This document shows, in pieces, positions 1-9,185 of a stretch of 64,000 nt of DNA. Under the pieces are notes generated by a model. That model was not told the origin of the DNA and made no database searches. It was given only the letters and a program-made list of their open reading frames with translations. The stretch is from Paraburkholderia podalyriae. Its GTDB lineage: Bacteria > Pseudomonadota > Gammaproteobacteria > Burkholderiales > Burkholderiaceae. The DNA lies in contig NZ_VZQQ01000003.1 in NCBI RefSeq assembly GCF_014397785.1, positions 287,519 through 351,518 of the forward strand. Direction: 5' to 3'. The translations under genes and the position numbers were made by a program. Position 1 is the first letter of the stretch. The number at the start of each line of letters is the position of its first letter.

Positions 1-34
1 TCGGCTGTTCGAAATCCAGAAACGTGGTCTTCAT
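1..34 (-). CDS. accA: Acetyl-CoA carboxylase carboxyltransferase subunit alpha, N-terminal fragment
   Basis: Only the first 11 codons are inside the window; they read MKTTFLDFEQP, which is the N-terminus of burkholderial AccA. AccA is the alpha subunit of the carboxyltransferase that moves CO2 from biotin to acetyl-CoA in the first step of fatty acid synthesis. The ATG is the complement of positions 32-34, and an AAGG lies about ten bases upstream of it. The rest of the gene runs off the left edge. The glycosylase and cysS genes upstream are on the same strand. Confidence 0.8.
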   Translation of the reverse strand, partial: MKTTFLDFEQP

Positions 35-162
35 TGGTTGTAATCCTTGGACTTACCGGGCAGCGCGTATTCTAACCGCGCGCGCCGATGTCAAAACCAT
101 TTCTCAACTATCGAAATCATATGCGCGATAGTCTTTGAAACGGCTTCGTTTCCTGTTCTTCT

Positions 163-1248
163 TCAGTAGTCGACCGGCAACGGATCAAGACTACGCCACA
201 TGTACCAGGTCGCGACGGTGCGCCACGGCTCCCAGTTCGCGGCAACCTCACGCGCTTCGCTGCGCGTGACGGGTTCGCCGCTGAAATAGTTGACGCTGAT
301 CGCGCGGATCAAGCCGAGGTCGTCGAGTGGCAGCACGTCGGGACGCGACAGGTTGAAGATCAGGAACATCTCCGCCGTCCAGCGGCCGATGCCGCGAATC
401 TGCGTGAGTTCGGCGATCACCGCCTCGTCGTCCATCGACGTCCACTTGCCGACGTGCAACGCGCCCGACACGAAATGCTGCGCGAGATCGAGTACGTACT
501 CGGCCTTGCGTTTGGACAAACCGCACGCGTTCAGCTTCTCGAGACCCAGTTTGATGAACTGCAGCGGCACGAGCTTCGGACACGCAGCTTCGACCTTCGA
601 CCACACCGCCTGCGCCGACGCGACCGAAATCTGCTGGCCAACCACCGAGCGCGCGAGCGTGACGAACGGATCGCCACGACTCAGCAGATGCACGGGGCCG
701 AACTTAGGAATCAGCTTCTTCAGAATACGATCGCGTTTGACGAGGTCCGCGCACGCCTTGTCCCAATACGCGGGACGCGTGACTTCGGGCGCGAGGCCGC
801 CGATTTGCACCGGCACGGCGACTTCGTTCGCGAGCGATGCGACACCGGCCGCTTCGCCGCTCGCGCTGGCCGTGCTCGCCGAGGTGACCGACACGCGCGT
901 CTTGCGCACGACTTCGCCCGCGTTCGTGTCGCGTGCGAGTTCCTGCACGTCGTCGGCGAGTTCGGCCGGCAATGCGCCATTGGCCTTCGCACGCGACGCC
1001 GTTTTCGCGCGCTTCGCAGCCGGCGGATGCGCGGCTTCAGTGAGTGCGCCGCCCTTGCCATTGAGCGAGCGTTTGGCCGCGCTCTTCTTTGCTGCGGCAG
1101 AGCCTGCTTTCGACGACGTTTTGTCTACTGCGCCGCCGCCCGCGCGGGTCGACGCACGCGTCGACTTAGTCGCGCCAGCCGATGCCGCGGCTGCCGCACT
1201 GGTTTGAGACGCCGCGCGTTTAGTCGGCGTCTTCGTGGCCGTTGCCAT
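163..1248 (-). CDS. alkA: DNA-3-methyladenine glycosylase (AlkA-type, HhH-GPD superfamily)
   Basis: This base-excision enzyme removes alkylated purines. The C-terminal 200 residues form a helix-hairpin-helix GPD domain: SVVGQQIS near the start of the fold, the hairpin IRGIGRWTAEMFL, and then LPLDDLGL, which carries the expected catalytic aspartate. The first 120 residues are a low-complexity Ala/Lys/Ser/Thr-rich extension that is not part of the catalytic fold and resembles the basic tails of histone H1-like proteins. The start is well supported: AGGAGG lies four bases before the ATG. It sits 47 bases downstream of cysS on the same strand and could be co-transcribed with it. 361 residues; longer than a bare AlkA domain because of the tail. 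Confidence 0.88.
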   Translation of the reverse strand: MATATKTPTKRAASQTSAAAAASAGATKSTRASTRAGGGAVDKTSSKAGSAAAKKSAAKRSLNGKGGALTEAAHPPAAKRAKTASRAKANGALPAELADDVQELARDTNAGEVVRKTRVSVTSASTASASGEAAGVASLANEVAVPVQIGGLAPEVTRPAYWDKACADLVKRDRILKKLIPKFGPVHLLSRGDPFVTLARSVVGQQISVASAQAVWSKVEAACPKLVPLQFIKLGLEKLNACGLSKRKAEYVLDLAQHFVSGALHVGKWTSMDDEAVIAELTQIRGIGRWTAEMFLIFNLSRPDVLPLDDLGLIRAISVNYFSGEPVTRSEAREVAANWEPWRTVATWYMWRSLDPLPVDY

Positions 1249-1295
1249 CCTGCCTCCTGCCTGGCGAGTCGTTCAAAGGGAAGTACGAGGTGCGC

Positions 1296-2693
1296 TCACA
1301 CGCGCCGCCACTCGGTCAACCCGCCGGGTTTGTCTTCAAGGGCAACGCCGGCATCGAGCAATTCGGCCCGGATCCGGTCTGCTGCCGCATAGTCCTTTGC
1401 CTGCTTGGCGGCGATGCGCGCGGCGATCTTCGCTTCGATCGCGGCGGGCTCGAGCGCGCCTTCGGCTGCAGCACCCGCTGCCTGCTGCAGGTATGCACGC
1501 GGTTCGCGTCCGAGCAGCCCGAGCACCGCGCCAAGCGCGCGCAATTGACGGGCCAGCGCGGGGTCGCGCGTGCGGTTCACTTCGGTGGCCAGTTCGAATA
1601 GCACCGACACGGCCACCGGCGTGTTGAAGTCGTCGTTCATCGCCGCCCGGAAACGCTGCGCGTACGCTTCGTTCCAGTCGAGCGCGGCGCTATCAGGCGT
1701 AATGTCTTTCAACGCCGTGTACAAACGCGCGAGTGCATTGCGCGCGTCGTCGATATGCACGTCGCTGTAGTTCAGCGGCGAGCGGTAATGCGCGCGCACG
1801 ATGAAGAAACGCACCACTTCCGCATCGTACTGCGCGAGCACTTCGCGAATCGTAAAAAAATTGTTCAACGACTTCGACATCTTCTCATTGTCGATCTGTA
1901 CGTAGCCGTTGTGCATCCAATAATTGACGAATGTTTGTCCGGTCGCGGCCTCGCTTTGCGCGATCTCGTTTTCGTGGTGCGGAAACTGCAGGTCCTGGCC
2001 GCCACCATGAATGTCGAACTGTTCACCGAGCAGCGTGCAGCCCATCGCCGAGCACTCGATGTGCCAGCCGGGACGACCGCGGCCGTACTTCGAATCCCAG
2101 CCGGTGTCGGCCGGTTCCTCGGGCTTCGCCTGCTTCCACAGCACGAAGTCGAGCGGGTCCTGTTTCGCGTCGTTGGCCGCGACGCGTTCGCCCGCGCGCA
2201 GGTCTTCGAGCGACTTGCCCGACAGCTTCCCGTAGCCTTCGAATTTGCGTACCGCGTAGTTGACGTCGCCGTCGCTTGCCTGGTAGGCGTAGCCGTTTTT
2301 CTCGAGCGTCTCGATCATGCCGAGCATCTGCGGAATGAAGTCGGTCGCGCGCGGCTCGATGTCCGGACGCTCGATGCCGAGCGCGTCCGCGTCTTCGTGC
2401 AGCGCGGCGATGAAGCGATCAGTCAGCGCCTTGATGGTTTCGCCGTTCTCGACCGCGCGCTTGATGATCTTGTCGTCGATATCGGTAATGTTGCGCACGT
2501 AGGTCACGTTGTAGCCGAGCGTGCGCAACCAGCGCTGCACGATGTCGAACACGACCATCACCCGCGCGTGACCGACGTGACAATAGTCGTACACGGTCAT
2601 CCCGCAGACGTACATCCGCACGACACCTTCGCGCAGCGGCACGAAAGTCTGTTTGTCACGCGCGAGCGTGTTGTAGATGCGCAGAGATTCCAT
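1296..2693 (-). CDS. cysS: Cysteinyl-tRNA synthetase
   Basis: Class I aminoacyl-tRNA synthetase that charges tRNA-Cys in the cytoplasm. From the chosen start (MESLRIYNT) it has the HIGH-type motif HVGH at residues 39-42, the zinc-site cysteine at residue 30 in [10 protein letters not shown], later metal ligands around [10 protein letters not shown] and FPHHENE, and the KMSKS signature followed by LNNFF. The protein is 465 residues, the usual length. The open frame extends far upstream, but the extension is Arg/Ala-rich and not conserved in type, so the ATG at 2693 is preferred. The upstream region is shared with the divergent TPR gene. Confidence 0.97.
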   Translation of the reverse strand: MESLRIYNTLARDKQTFVPLREGVVRMYVCGMTVYDYCHVGHARVMVVFDIVQRWLRTLGYNVTYVRNITDIDDKIIKRAVENGETIKALTDRFIAALHEDADALGIERPDIEPRATDFIPQMLGMIETLEKNGYAYQASDGDVNYAVRKFEGYGKLSGKSLEDLRAGERVAANDAKQDPLDFVLWKQAKPEEPADTGWDSKYGRGRPGWHIECSAMGCTLLGEQFDIHGGGQDLQFPHHENEIAQSEAATGQTFVNYWMHNGYVQIDNEKMSKSLNNFFTIREVLAQYDAEVVRFFIVRAHYRSPLNYSDVHIDDARNALARLYTALKDITPDSAALDWNEAYAQRFRAAMNDDFNTPVAVSVLFELATEVNRTRDPALARQLRALGAVLGLLGREPRAYLQQAAGAAAEGALEPAAIEAKIAARIAAKQAKDYAAADRIRAELLDAGVALEDKPGGLTEWRRV

Positions 2694-2943
2694 AGAGAAC
2701 GGTGCGTGGGCCGAAAGAAGTCCGCATTGTGCTTCATGCGCGTCGCGACCCGCGAAAAGAACAGAACAACGGGTGCATCGCATGCAGCCGAAACCGGCGC
2801 ACCTCATGCGGCGATCAGGCTGCAGACGAGGCTGCGAACCGGGCGGAGACGGCCACGAGTGGCGAAAAGACAGTCGGCGGTTCGACGGAACGCGCTGACC
2901 TTTTGTTAGAATGGCTCGGAGTATAACATCCAGACCTGAGCCT

Positions 2944-3744
2944 ATGAAACACTCCAGTGGCCGCGCGCGCAGCGCTGCGACCCTCGCCACGACTGCGTTT
3001 GGCGACGTTGTCGGTAGCGTTGTTGGCCGCGCTACTTTCGAAGCGGCGCGCGCCCTCGCGTGGCGCGTCACCGTCGTTGCCGCGCTTGCCGCCATGCCGC
3101 TCGCGAGCGCGTATGCGCAGAAGGCCGCGGTGATGCCGCAAGGCCCCGCTGTGCGTGACAACACGCCGGAAATCGACGCGTCGATCGCGCAGAAAAACTG
3201 GCAAGCCGCACTGACCCAACTCGATTCCCGCGTCGCCGCGAATCCGCGCGACGCGCAGGCGAAGTTCAAACGCGCGAACGTGCTCGTGCATCTGAATCGC
3301 GACGACGAAGCGATTGCCGCGTTCACCGAACTCACTCAGCTGTATCCCGAGTTGCCCGAGCCGTACAACAACCTCGCCACGCTTTTCGCCAGACAAGGCC
3401 GCCTGACCGAAGCGCGCGCCGCACTCGAGATGGCCACCAAGGTCAATCCGAACTACGCCCTCGCGTTCGAGAACCTGGGCGACCTCTATCTGCGTCTCGC
3501 CGATGCCGCATACCGTCGCGCGGAGAGCCTCGGCAAGCCGAGCGCGAGGACCTCGCAGCGTCTCGCGGATATCCAGAAGGTGGTGTCGCCGGCGCCCGCT
3601 GCCGCAGCCTCGCAGCCCGCCGCCGCGCCGACGAACGAGCCCGCCGCGCACCCCACGTCGAACGTCACGGACAACCCGAGCTTCCAGTTCGGCGGCCCGA
3701 ATGGCTCGCTCGCGATGCCGCCGTACATGGCGCCGTCGCGCTGA
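2944..3744 (+). CDS. Exported tetratricopeptide-repeat protein
   Basis: An N-terminal stretch ending [16 protein letters not shown] looks like a signal peptide, so the protein is probably periplasmic. Residues about 75-190 hold three or more TPR-like helical hairpins ([28 protein letters not shown], then [18 protein letters not shown] and [19 protein letters not shown]), a protein-binding scaffold. The C-terminal 70 residues are Ala/Pro-rich and probably disordered. I chose the ATG at 2944 over one at 2911 because the earlier one lies between promoter-like elements. The genes downstream on the same strand are two cyclophilins and lpxH, which suggests an envelope role, but no specific function can be assigned. 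Confidence 0.85.
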   Translation: MKHSSGRARSAATLATTAFGDVVGSVVGRATFEAARALAWRVTVVAALAAMPLASAYAQKAAVMPQGPAVRDNTPEIDASIAQKNWQAALTQLDSRVAANPRDAQAKFKRANVLVHLNRDDEAIAAFTELTQLYPELPEPYNNLATLFARQGRLTEARAALEMATKVNPNYALAFENLGDLYLRLADAAYRRAESLGKPSARTSQRLADIQKVVSPAPAAAASQPAAAPTNEPAAHPTSNVTDNPSFQFGGPNGSLAMPPYMAPSR

Positions 3745-3794
3745 GCGCCGGGCTCCTTGCCTGCCGCATTTTTTTTCCAATCCCGAGGATTTTC

Positions 3795-4388
3795 ATGAAA
3801 TGGTTGATGTTGGCGCTCGGCAGCGCCGCCCTGATCGCAAACGCGCCCGCCGTTGCGCAGTCCGGTTCGCAGTCCGGCTCACAGCCCGTTCATCCTTCGG
3901 TGCTGCTGAAGACGTCGGAGGGTGACATTCGCGTCGAGTTGTATCCTGAGAAAGCGCCAAAGACGGTCGCCAATTTCCTCGACTACGTGAAGGCCGGCCA
4001 ATATAGCGGCACGATTTTTCATCGCGTGATTCCGGGCTTCATGATCCAGGGCGGCGGCTATACGCAGAGCTTCGTCGAGAAGCCGACGCGCGCGCCGATT
4101 TCGCTCGAGAGCCACAACGGTCTGAAGAACACCGCGGGCACGATCGCGATGGCGCGCACCAGCGACCCGAATTCGGCCACCGCGCAGTTCTTCATCAACA
4201 CGGTGGACAATGCCAATCTCGACTACCCGAATCCCGACGGCAACGGCTATGCGGTGTTCGGCAAGGTCACGAGCGGCATGGACGTCGTGAAGCGCATCGA
4301 AGCCACGCCCACCACCACGCGCGGCCCGATGAGCGATGTGCCGCAGAAACCGATCGTGATCCAGTCGGCGACGGTGGTAAGCAAGTAA
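3795..4388 (+). CDS. ppiA: Periplasmic peptidyl-prolyl cis-trans isomerase, cyclophilin type
   Basis: Cyclophilins catalyse cis-trans isomerisation of proline peptide bonds. The first 22 residues (MKWLMLALGSAALIANAPAVAQ) form a signal peptide, placing the enzyme in the periplasm. The core carries [15 protein letters not shown] with the catalytic Arg-Phe-Met-Gln set and TAQFFINTVDN. GAGGA lies six bases before the ATG. It is followed at 124 bases by a second cyclophilin without a signal peptide; the two are obvious paralogues and form an export/cytoplasm pair. 197 residues, normal for bacterial PpiA. Confidence 0.94.
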   Translation: MKWLMLALGSAALIANAPAVAQSGSQSGSQPVHPSVLLKTSEGDIRVELYPEKAPKTVANFLDYVKAGQYSGTIFHRVIPGFMIQGGGYTQSFVEKPTRAPISLESHNGLKNTAGTIAMARTSDPNSATAQFFINTVDNANLDYPNPDGNGYAVFGKVTSGMDVVKRIEATPTTTRGPMSDVPQKPIVIQSATVVSK

Positions 4389-4511
4389 CAACGAACCAGC
4401 GAACCCGCGCGGCCGAAGCCCCGAGCGCAACCCACGCCCCGGCGCGGCCTGTCCTCAGCACATGACGACGCGCCGCGCCTTTTATCCACCTGTTCATCAA
4501 AGGATTCCATC

Positions 4512-5006
4512 ATGGTTGAACTGCATACGAACCACGGCGTCATCAAACTCGAACTGAACGCCGACAAGGCGCCGAAGTCGGTCGAGAACTTCCTGAACTA
4601 CGTGAAGGCCGGCCACTACGACAACACGGTGTTTCACCGCGTGATCGACGGCTTCATGATCCAGGGCGGCGGCTTCGAACCCGGCATGAAGCAGAAGCCG
4701 ACGGCCGAGCCGATCAACAACGAGGCGAACAACGGTCTGAAGAACGAGAACGGCTCGATCGCCATGGCGCGTACCAACGACCCGCATTCGGCGACCGCGC
4801 AATTCTTCATCAACGTGAACGACAACGACTTCCTGAACCACTCGTCGCCGACGCCGCAAGGCTGGGGCTACGCGGTGTTCGGCAAGGTGGTCGAAGGCAT
4901 GGACGTGGTCGAGAAGATCAAGAAGGTCAAGACCGGCTCGAAGGGCTTCCATCAGGACGTGCCCGTCGATGACGTCGTGATCGAAAAGGCTGTCGTCGTC
5001 GGCTAA
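4512..5006 (+). CDS. ppiB: Cytoplasmic peptidyl-prolyl cis-trans isomerase, cyclophilin type
   Basis: A 164-residue cyclophilin with no signal peptide, beginning [21 protein letters not shown]. The active-site segment [15 protein letters not shown] and the partner [13 protein letters not shown] are intact. AAGGA sits about seven bases before the start. It accelerates proline isomerisation during folding of cytoplasmic proteins. It lies between ppiA and lpxH on the same strand with short gaps, the order ppiA-ppiB-lpxH being typical of Burkholderiaceae. The two cyclophilins are similar along their whole length and probably arose by tandem duplication. Confidence 0.96.
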   Translation: MVELHTNHGVIKLELNADKAPKSVENFLNYVKAGHYDNTVFHRVIDGFMIQGGGFEPGMKQKPTAEPINNEANNGLKNENGSIAMARTNDPHSATAQFFINVNDNDFLNHSSPTPQGWGYAVFGKVVEGMDVVEKIKKVKTGSKGFHQDVPVDDVVIEKAVVVG

Positions 5007-5069
5007 ACCGTGAGTGAGTCGCGCCTCATGCGGGCGCCAACTCGTTCGAACTGAAATCAGGCACCTTCA

Positions 5070-5867
5070 ATGCTGCAAGAGACGCCGCTGCGAAGCATCG
5101 CCGCGGGCGTGCCTGGCGAGCGCCAACGCCCGCACGCCGCGCGCCCTTTTTTCTTCATCTCCGATCTGCATCTGAGCGAGGCGATTCCGCGCACGGTCGC
5201 CGCGTTCGAGCATTTCATCCGCGTGAACGCGGAAGCGTCCGATTCGGTGTTCATCCTCGGCGACCTGTTCGAGTACTGGGTCGGCGACGACATGCTGAGC
5301 GAGCCGTTCGTCGCCCATATTGCGGCGCTGCTGCACACGCTGTCCGAGCGTGGCATCGCGCTCTATATCATGCACGGCAATCGCGACTTTCTGCTGGGCA
5401 AGCGCTTCATGAAAGCGGCCGGCGCGATCTGGCTGCCCGATCCGTTCGTGATCACCGCGTTCGGCACCCGCATTGCGCTCGCCCATGGCGATGGTCTGTG
5501 CACCGCGGATCGCGGCTATCAGCTCTTCAGGCGTTTCGCGCGCAATCGAGTTGCGCAAACCCTGTTTCTCGCTTGGCCGTTTCGCTGGCGTCGCAAGCTC
5601 GCCGAGAACATGCGCTCGAACAGCGAGCATGGTCGCACACGGCCGACGTCAATCAAGTATGACGTGACGCCGAAAGCTGTCGCCGCGCTGTTCAGGAAAT
5701 CGAAGACGGCGACGCTCATTCACGGGCATACGCATCTGCCCGCGCGGCATCACGAGCCGGGCGGCACACGCTGGGTTCTGCCGGACTGGGATCTCGATCA
5801 CGGCAAGCACCGTGGCGGATATCTGAAGATCGATGCCGACGGGATTCGAGCGATGCCGCTGGATTGA
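5070..5867 (+). CDS. lpxH: UDP-2,3-diacylglucosamine diphosphatase
   Basis: Fourth step of lipid A synthesis: cleaves UDP-2,3-diacylglucosamine to lipid X plus UMP at the inner face of the cytoplasmic membrane. All calcineurin-like metal motifs are present in order: ISDLHLSE near residue 30, GDLFEYWVGDD near 70, HGNRDF near 105, ALAHGD near 140, and HGHTHLPA near 215. The 265 residues include an N-terminal extension of about 25 residues before FFISDLHLS, longer than in E. coli. An AGG eight bases before the ATG gives a weak ribosome site. It is 63 bases after ppiB and convergent with cysE. Confidence 0.95.
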   Translation: MLQETPLRSIAAGVPGERQRPHAARPFFFISDLHLSEAIPRTVAAFEHFIRVNAEASDSVFILGDLFEYWVGDDMLSEPFVAHIAALLHTLSERGIALYIMHGNRDFLLGKRFMKAAGAIWLPDPFVITAFGTRIALAHGDGLCTADRGYQLFRRFARNRVAQTLFLAWPFRWRRKLAENMRSNSEHGRTRPTSIKYDVTPKAVAALFRKSKTATLIHGHTHLPARHHEPGGTRWVLPDWDLDHGKHRGGYLKIDADGIRAMPLD

Positions 5868-5918
5868 CCAACTGGGTCCAGCGTGCGCTTTGCGCGACCG
5901 ATGCGCCGATACCGATAC

Positions 5919-6755
5919 CTAGCGCTCCGCCGCAACCCCATCGACCTTTCCCTCGATCGCCGCCGACAGCCGCCGCAAATCGAGCAACGCGGCATCCGCG
6001 CCTTGCAGCCCTTCGAGGCTCGTGCCGAGCCGCTCGAGCGCATCGACGATTTCATCGATTCGCCGCGCCTGCGTCGCCGCGTGGTCGATCAGGCCGTGAA
6101 TCGCGAGCGACACCGGATCGTCCGCATTGGGCGTAATGCCGTATGCGCAGAACGCGCTGATTTCGCTGCCGCGCTTGGCGTCACGCGTGACATGGTTCGC
6201 CCCCGCGTTCGCACCGCTCGCGGCCGCGGCGACCGACGCCGCCGGCACGATGATCCGCGCCGGATTGCCGACCGCCGTGCCACGCGCGGGCACCGGCTTG
6301 GTCACGACCGCGTTCGATCCGATCTTCGCGTCCGCGCCGACCGTGAAGCCACCGAGCACCTTCGCTCCCGCACCGACGATCACACCACGCTCGAGCGTCG
6401 GATGCCGCTTCGCGCCGCGCGTCAGCGACGTGCCACCGAGCGTCACACCCTGATAGATCGTGCAGTCGTCGCCGATCTGCGCGGTCTCGCCGATCACGAC
6501 GCCCATGCCGTGATCGATGAACACGCGCCGCCCTACCGTCGCGCCCGGATGGATCTCGATGCCGGTCATGAAGCGCGCCATCTGCGACACGAAACGCGCG
6601 AGCCAGCGGCGCTTCGCGAGCCAGCACGCGTGCGCGATCCGATGCAGCACGAGCGCGTGCAGCCCCGGATAACACGTGAGCACTTCCCATGCGCTGCGGG
6701 CGGCGGGATCGCGCTCGCGGATCGTGGCGATGTCTTCGCGAAGTCTCGTGAACAT
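5919..6755 (-). CDS. cysE: Serine O-acetyltransferase
   Basis: First committed step of cysteine synthesis: serine plus acetyl-CoA gives O-acetylserine. The start [20 protein letters not shown] is the standard CysE N-terminal helix domain; the upstream in-frame codons are rejected. The second half is a left-handed beta helix of hexapeptide repeats, including the segment [20 protein letters not shown]. The active-site histidines of the family are within IHPGATVG and IDHGMGV. The protein is 278 residues, with a tail after the beta helix that is somewhat longer than usual. It is convergent with lpxH and 254 bases downstream of trmJ. Confidence 0.93.
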   Translation of the reverse strand: MFTRLREDIATIRERDPAARSAWEVLTCYPGLHALVLHRIAHACWLAKRRWLARFVSQMARFMTGIEIHPGATVGRRVFIDHGMGVVIGETAQIGDDCTIYQGVTLGGTSLTRGAKRHPTLERGVIVGAGAKVLGGFTVGADAKIGSNAVVTKPVPARGTAVGNPARIIVPAASVAAAASGANAGANHVTRDAKRGSEISAFCAYGITPNADDPVSLAIHGLIDHAATQARRIDEIVDALERLGTSLEGLQGADAALLDLRRLSAAIEGKVDGVAAER

Positions 6756-7009
6756 GGCAGGGACTGTGTTGTTGGGGAAAAAAGCCATCCGCGTGAGCGG
6801 GGCCGTGCTCTGCGCTTGCGGGGCCTCCGCATTTCGCGCCAAGCCCGACCGCATCGCTGCCACTTATCATGGCGGCAGCTTTGCTTCTAACGTTTCGTGG
6901 ATTGTAGGTCGATTGCGCGAAACCTGCCGGAAGCCCCCGACATCTGCAAGGTTGTCGTCGGATGAAGGCGGCGCATCGGGTGCGCCGTGCCCGACTGACG
7001 GATGGACCG

Positions 7010-7840
7010 TCAGCCGCTCCGCTTCGTCTTGAGCAGGATGTGCTTGGCGATGCCGCGCACGATATTGACTTCCTCGCGCTCGAGGCCGGAGCGCGCGAAG
7101 AGCCGCCGCAGCCGTGACATCAGCTTCTTCGGATTTGTCGGATCGAGAAACTCGAGCGCGACCAGTGCGCTCTCCAGATGCGCGAACATGCTCTCGATCT
7201 CGTCGCTGGCCGCCATCTGCGCGCGCGTACCGGCGGATTCGGCCTGCGCTGCGACGGCTCCCGCGGCGGGCGTGCCGTCGGTCGATCCATCCAAGTCGAG
7301 ATACGCGGTGCGCAGTTCGTAGGCGAGCACCTGTACCGCCTGCGCGAGATTGAGCGAGCTGTAGGCCGGATTGGCCGGAATATGCGTGATCGCGCTGCAT
7401 CGCTCGACGTCCTCGTTCGACAAGCCCGTGCGCTCGTTGCCGAACACCAGCGCGATCTCGCCGTGCATCGCCTGTGTGCGGGCGGCGGCGGCCGCCGCAC
7501 GCGGCGTCCATTGCGGCGGACCGTATTCGCGCAGCCGCGCGGTCAGGGCGATCGACCAGTGCACGCCAGTCATTGCATCGGCGAGCGACGGTACCACGTG
7601 CACGGAGGCGAGCACGTCGTCGGCGCCACTCGCCATCGCGATTGCTTCGGGATCGTTCTGCACGTTCTGCACACGCGGCGACACGAGCACGAGCCGCGAA
7701 AAGCCCATGGTTTTCAGCGCGCGCGCCGCAGCGCCGACATTGCCGGGATGGCTGGGCTCGACGAGCACGAAACGCGTCGACGTGAAGCCGCCGCGCAAAT
7801 TGGCCACGGCGGGGTCGGAGGAATGGTGGGTGTGATCCAC
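7010..7840 (-). CDS. trmJ: tRNA (cytidine/uridine-2'-O-)-methyltransferase TrmJ
   Basis: SPOUT-superfamily enzyme that methylates the ribose of nucleotide 32 in several tRNAs using S-adenosylmethionine. The N-terminal domain shows RFVLVEPSHPGNVGAAARALKTMGF (motif 1), LVFGNERTGLSNEDV (motif 2) and IPANPAYSSLNLAQAVQVL (motif 3), which form the knotted cofactor site. The C-terminal third is helical with a basic end. The start is a GTG; no strong ribosome site is visible. Like E. coli, this gene lies beside suhB, although here the two are divergent. 276 residues; usual length. Confidence 0.92.
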   Translation of the reverse strand: MDHTHHSSDPAVANLRGGFTSTRFVLVEPSHPGNVGAAARALKTMGFSRLVLVSPRVQNVQNDPEAIAMASGADDVLASVHVVPSLADAMTGVHWSIALTARLREYGPPQWTPRAAAAAARTQAMHGEIALVFGNERTGLSNEDVERCSAITHIPANPAYSSLNLAQAVQVLAYELRTAYLDLDGSTDGTPAAGAVAAQAESAGTRAQMAASDEIESMFAHLESALVALEFLDPTNPKKLMSRLRRLFARSGLEREEVNIVRGIAKHILLKTKRSG

Positions 7841-8172
7841 GATGAAACTCGACTGGCTAGGGACTCAAGACGCGTATGGTAGCGCCAACGGGCGCCTGTG
7901 CCGAATCAGGCGTACGCGCGAGCACCTGCGCGAGGGCGCTCGGACTCGGGTAAAATACCGCTTTTCGCGTCCGGCGCCGACGGTTGCTGAAGCTTCCGTC
8001 GAACTGGCCGCACCGTTCTTATTCAATTCGTCTCCGTCGGCGGAATGCGCTCCGGTTTGATAGCCGGGCTGGCGTTCCGTGCTGTTTTTGCGTCGTTGCG
8101 GCGCCCGTCAGCGCAGGTTTCGCGCTTATTTTCCGGCCGGCAGCCGTGCTGCCCCGGCACAAGGATCAGTTT
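7841..8172. other. Divergent intergenic region trmJ/suhB without a gene
   Basis: The 332 bases between the trmJ and suhB starts hold no credible gene. A TAAAAT element at 7951-7956 could be a -10 box for suhB, but no good -35 box lies 17 bases before it. If it is used, suhB has a leader of about 210 bases. The suhB start is preceded by AAGGA. Open frames running through the region in the suhB frame lack family-like sequence. Confidence 0.5.
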
Positions 8173-8976
8173 ATGCATCCCATGCTCAATATCGCTGTGA
8201 AGGCCGCGCGCCGCGCAGCTCAGATCATCACCCGCGCATCGCTCGATCTCGACCTGCTCCAGGTCAGCAAGAAGCAGCACAACGATTTCGTCACGGAGGT
8301 CGACAAAGCGTCCGAAGCGGCGATCATCGAAACGCTGAAGACCGCCTATCCCGATCACGCCATCCTCGCCGAAGAGTCGGGCAAGTCGAACGACAATTCC
8401 GAATACCAGTGGATCATCGATCCGCTCGACGGCACCACCAACTTCATCCACGGCTTCCCATACTACTGCGTGTCGATCGCGCTCGCGCATAAGGGCATCG
8501 TCACGCAGGCCGTCGTCTACGACCCGAACCGCAACGATCTGTTCACCGCATCGCGGGGCCGTGGCGCGTTCGTCAACGATCGCCGCCTCCGCGTCGCCAA
8601 GCGTGACCGCCTCGCCGACTGCCTGATCGGCACCGGCTTCCCGTTCCGCGCGCAGGACAGCCTCGAATCGTACGGCCGTCAGTTCGCCACAATGACCGAA
8701 GCCTGCGCGGGCCTGCGCCGTCCGGGCGCCGCCGCGCTCGATCTGGCCAATGTCGCGGCCGGTCGCATGGACGGCTTCTTCGAACAGGGCCTGAGCGCAT
8801 GGGACGTCGCGGCGGGCAGCCTGCTGATCACCGAAGCCGGCGGTCTGGTCGGCAACTACACCGGTGATTCGGAGTTCCTGCATGTCGGCGAAGTCGTCGC
8901 GGGCAATCCGAAGATCTACGCGCAGATGATTCCGATCCTGTCGCGCTACAGCCGCACGCATCAGCAATCAGCGTAA
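8173..8976 (+). CDS. suhB: Inositol-1-monophosphatase family protein SuhB
   Basis: Mg-dependent phosphatase of the inositol monophosphatase family; in enterobacteria SuhB also binds the Nus complex at rRNA antitermination sites. Metal-binding motifs are intact: EESGKS near residue 70, [15 protein letters not shown] near 85, and [15 protein letters not shown] near 215. The start [15 protein letters not shown] has AAGGA seven bases before it, so the longer upstream frame is rejected. 267 residues, as expected. The gene ends in a strong intrinsic terminator, so it is probably monocistronic. Confidence 0.95.
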   Translation: MHPMLNIAVKAARRAAQIITRASLDLDLLQVSKKQHNDFVTEVDKASEAAIIETLKTAYPDHAILAEESGKSNDNSEYQWIIDPLDGTTNFIHGFPYYCVSIALAHKGIVTQAVVYDPNRNDLFTASRGRGAFVNDRRLRVAKRDRLADCLIGTGFPFRAQDSLESYGRQFATMTEACAGLRRPGAAALDLANVAAGRMDGFFEQGLSAWDVAAGSLLITEAGGLVGNYTGDSEFLHVGEVVAGNPKIYAQMIPILSRYSRTHQQSA

Positions 8977-9022
8977 GCCGCGCCGCCGCGCACGGTCCGC
9001 GGCAACGTCGACGGTTGGACAG

Positions 9023-9046
9023 AAAAGCGGCTTCGGCCGCTTTTTT
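9023..9046 (+). terminator. Intrinsic terminator after suhB
   Basis: A nine-base-pair stem (9023-9031 with 9036-9044) closes a TTCG tetraloop and runs into six T. This is a canonical rho-independent terminator 47 bases after the suhB stop. Confidence 0.9.
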
Positions 9047-9185
9047 GTTGGCGGCGCTGCAGTGGGTGGGCCTTCGTGCTACAAAGCGGGAGTGATTGGG
9101 GCGGACCCGGCCGGGATCGTTCCCTGCTCCATGCCGCTTTGACCCTGCCCGACTTCCGCCCCGGGCGCAGCCTCCCGCCTGCCCC

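Noticed and set aside
2903..2927. TTGTTA and TATAAC as a promoter for the TPR gene
   Set aside because: The two boxes are only 13 bases apart, too close for sigma-70; the true promoter of this divergent region remains unclear.
2694..3335. Long N-terminal extension of CysS
   Set aside because: The extension is Ala/Arg-rich and unlike any CysS; the standard N-terminus begins at 2693.
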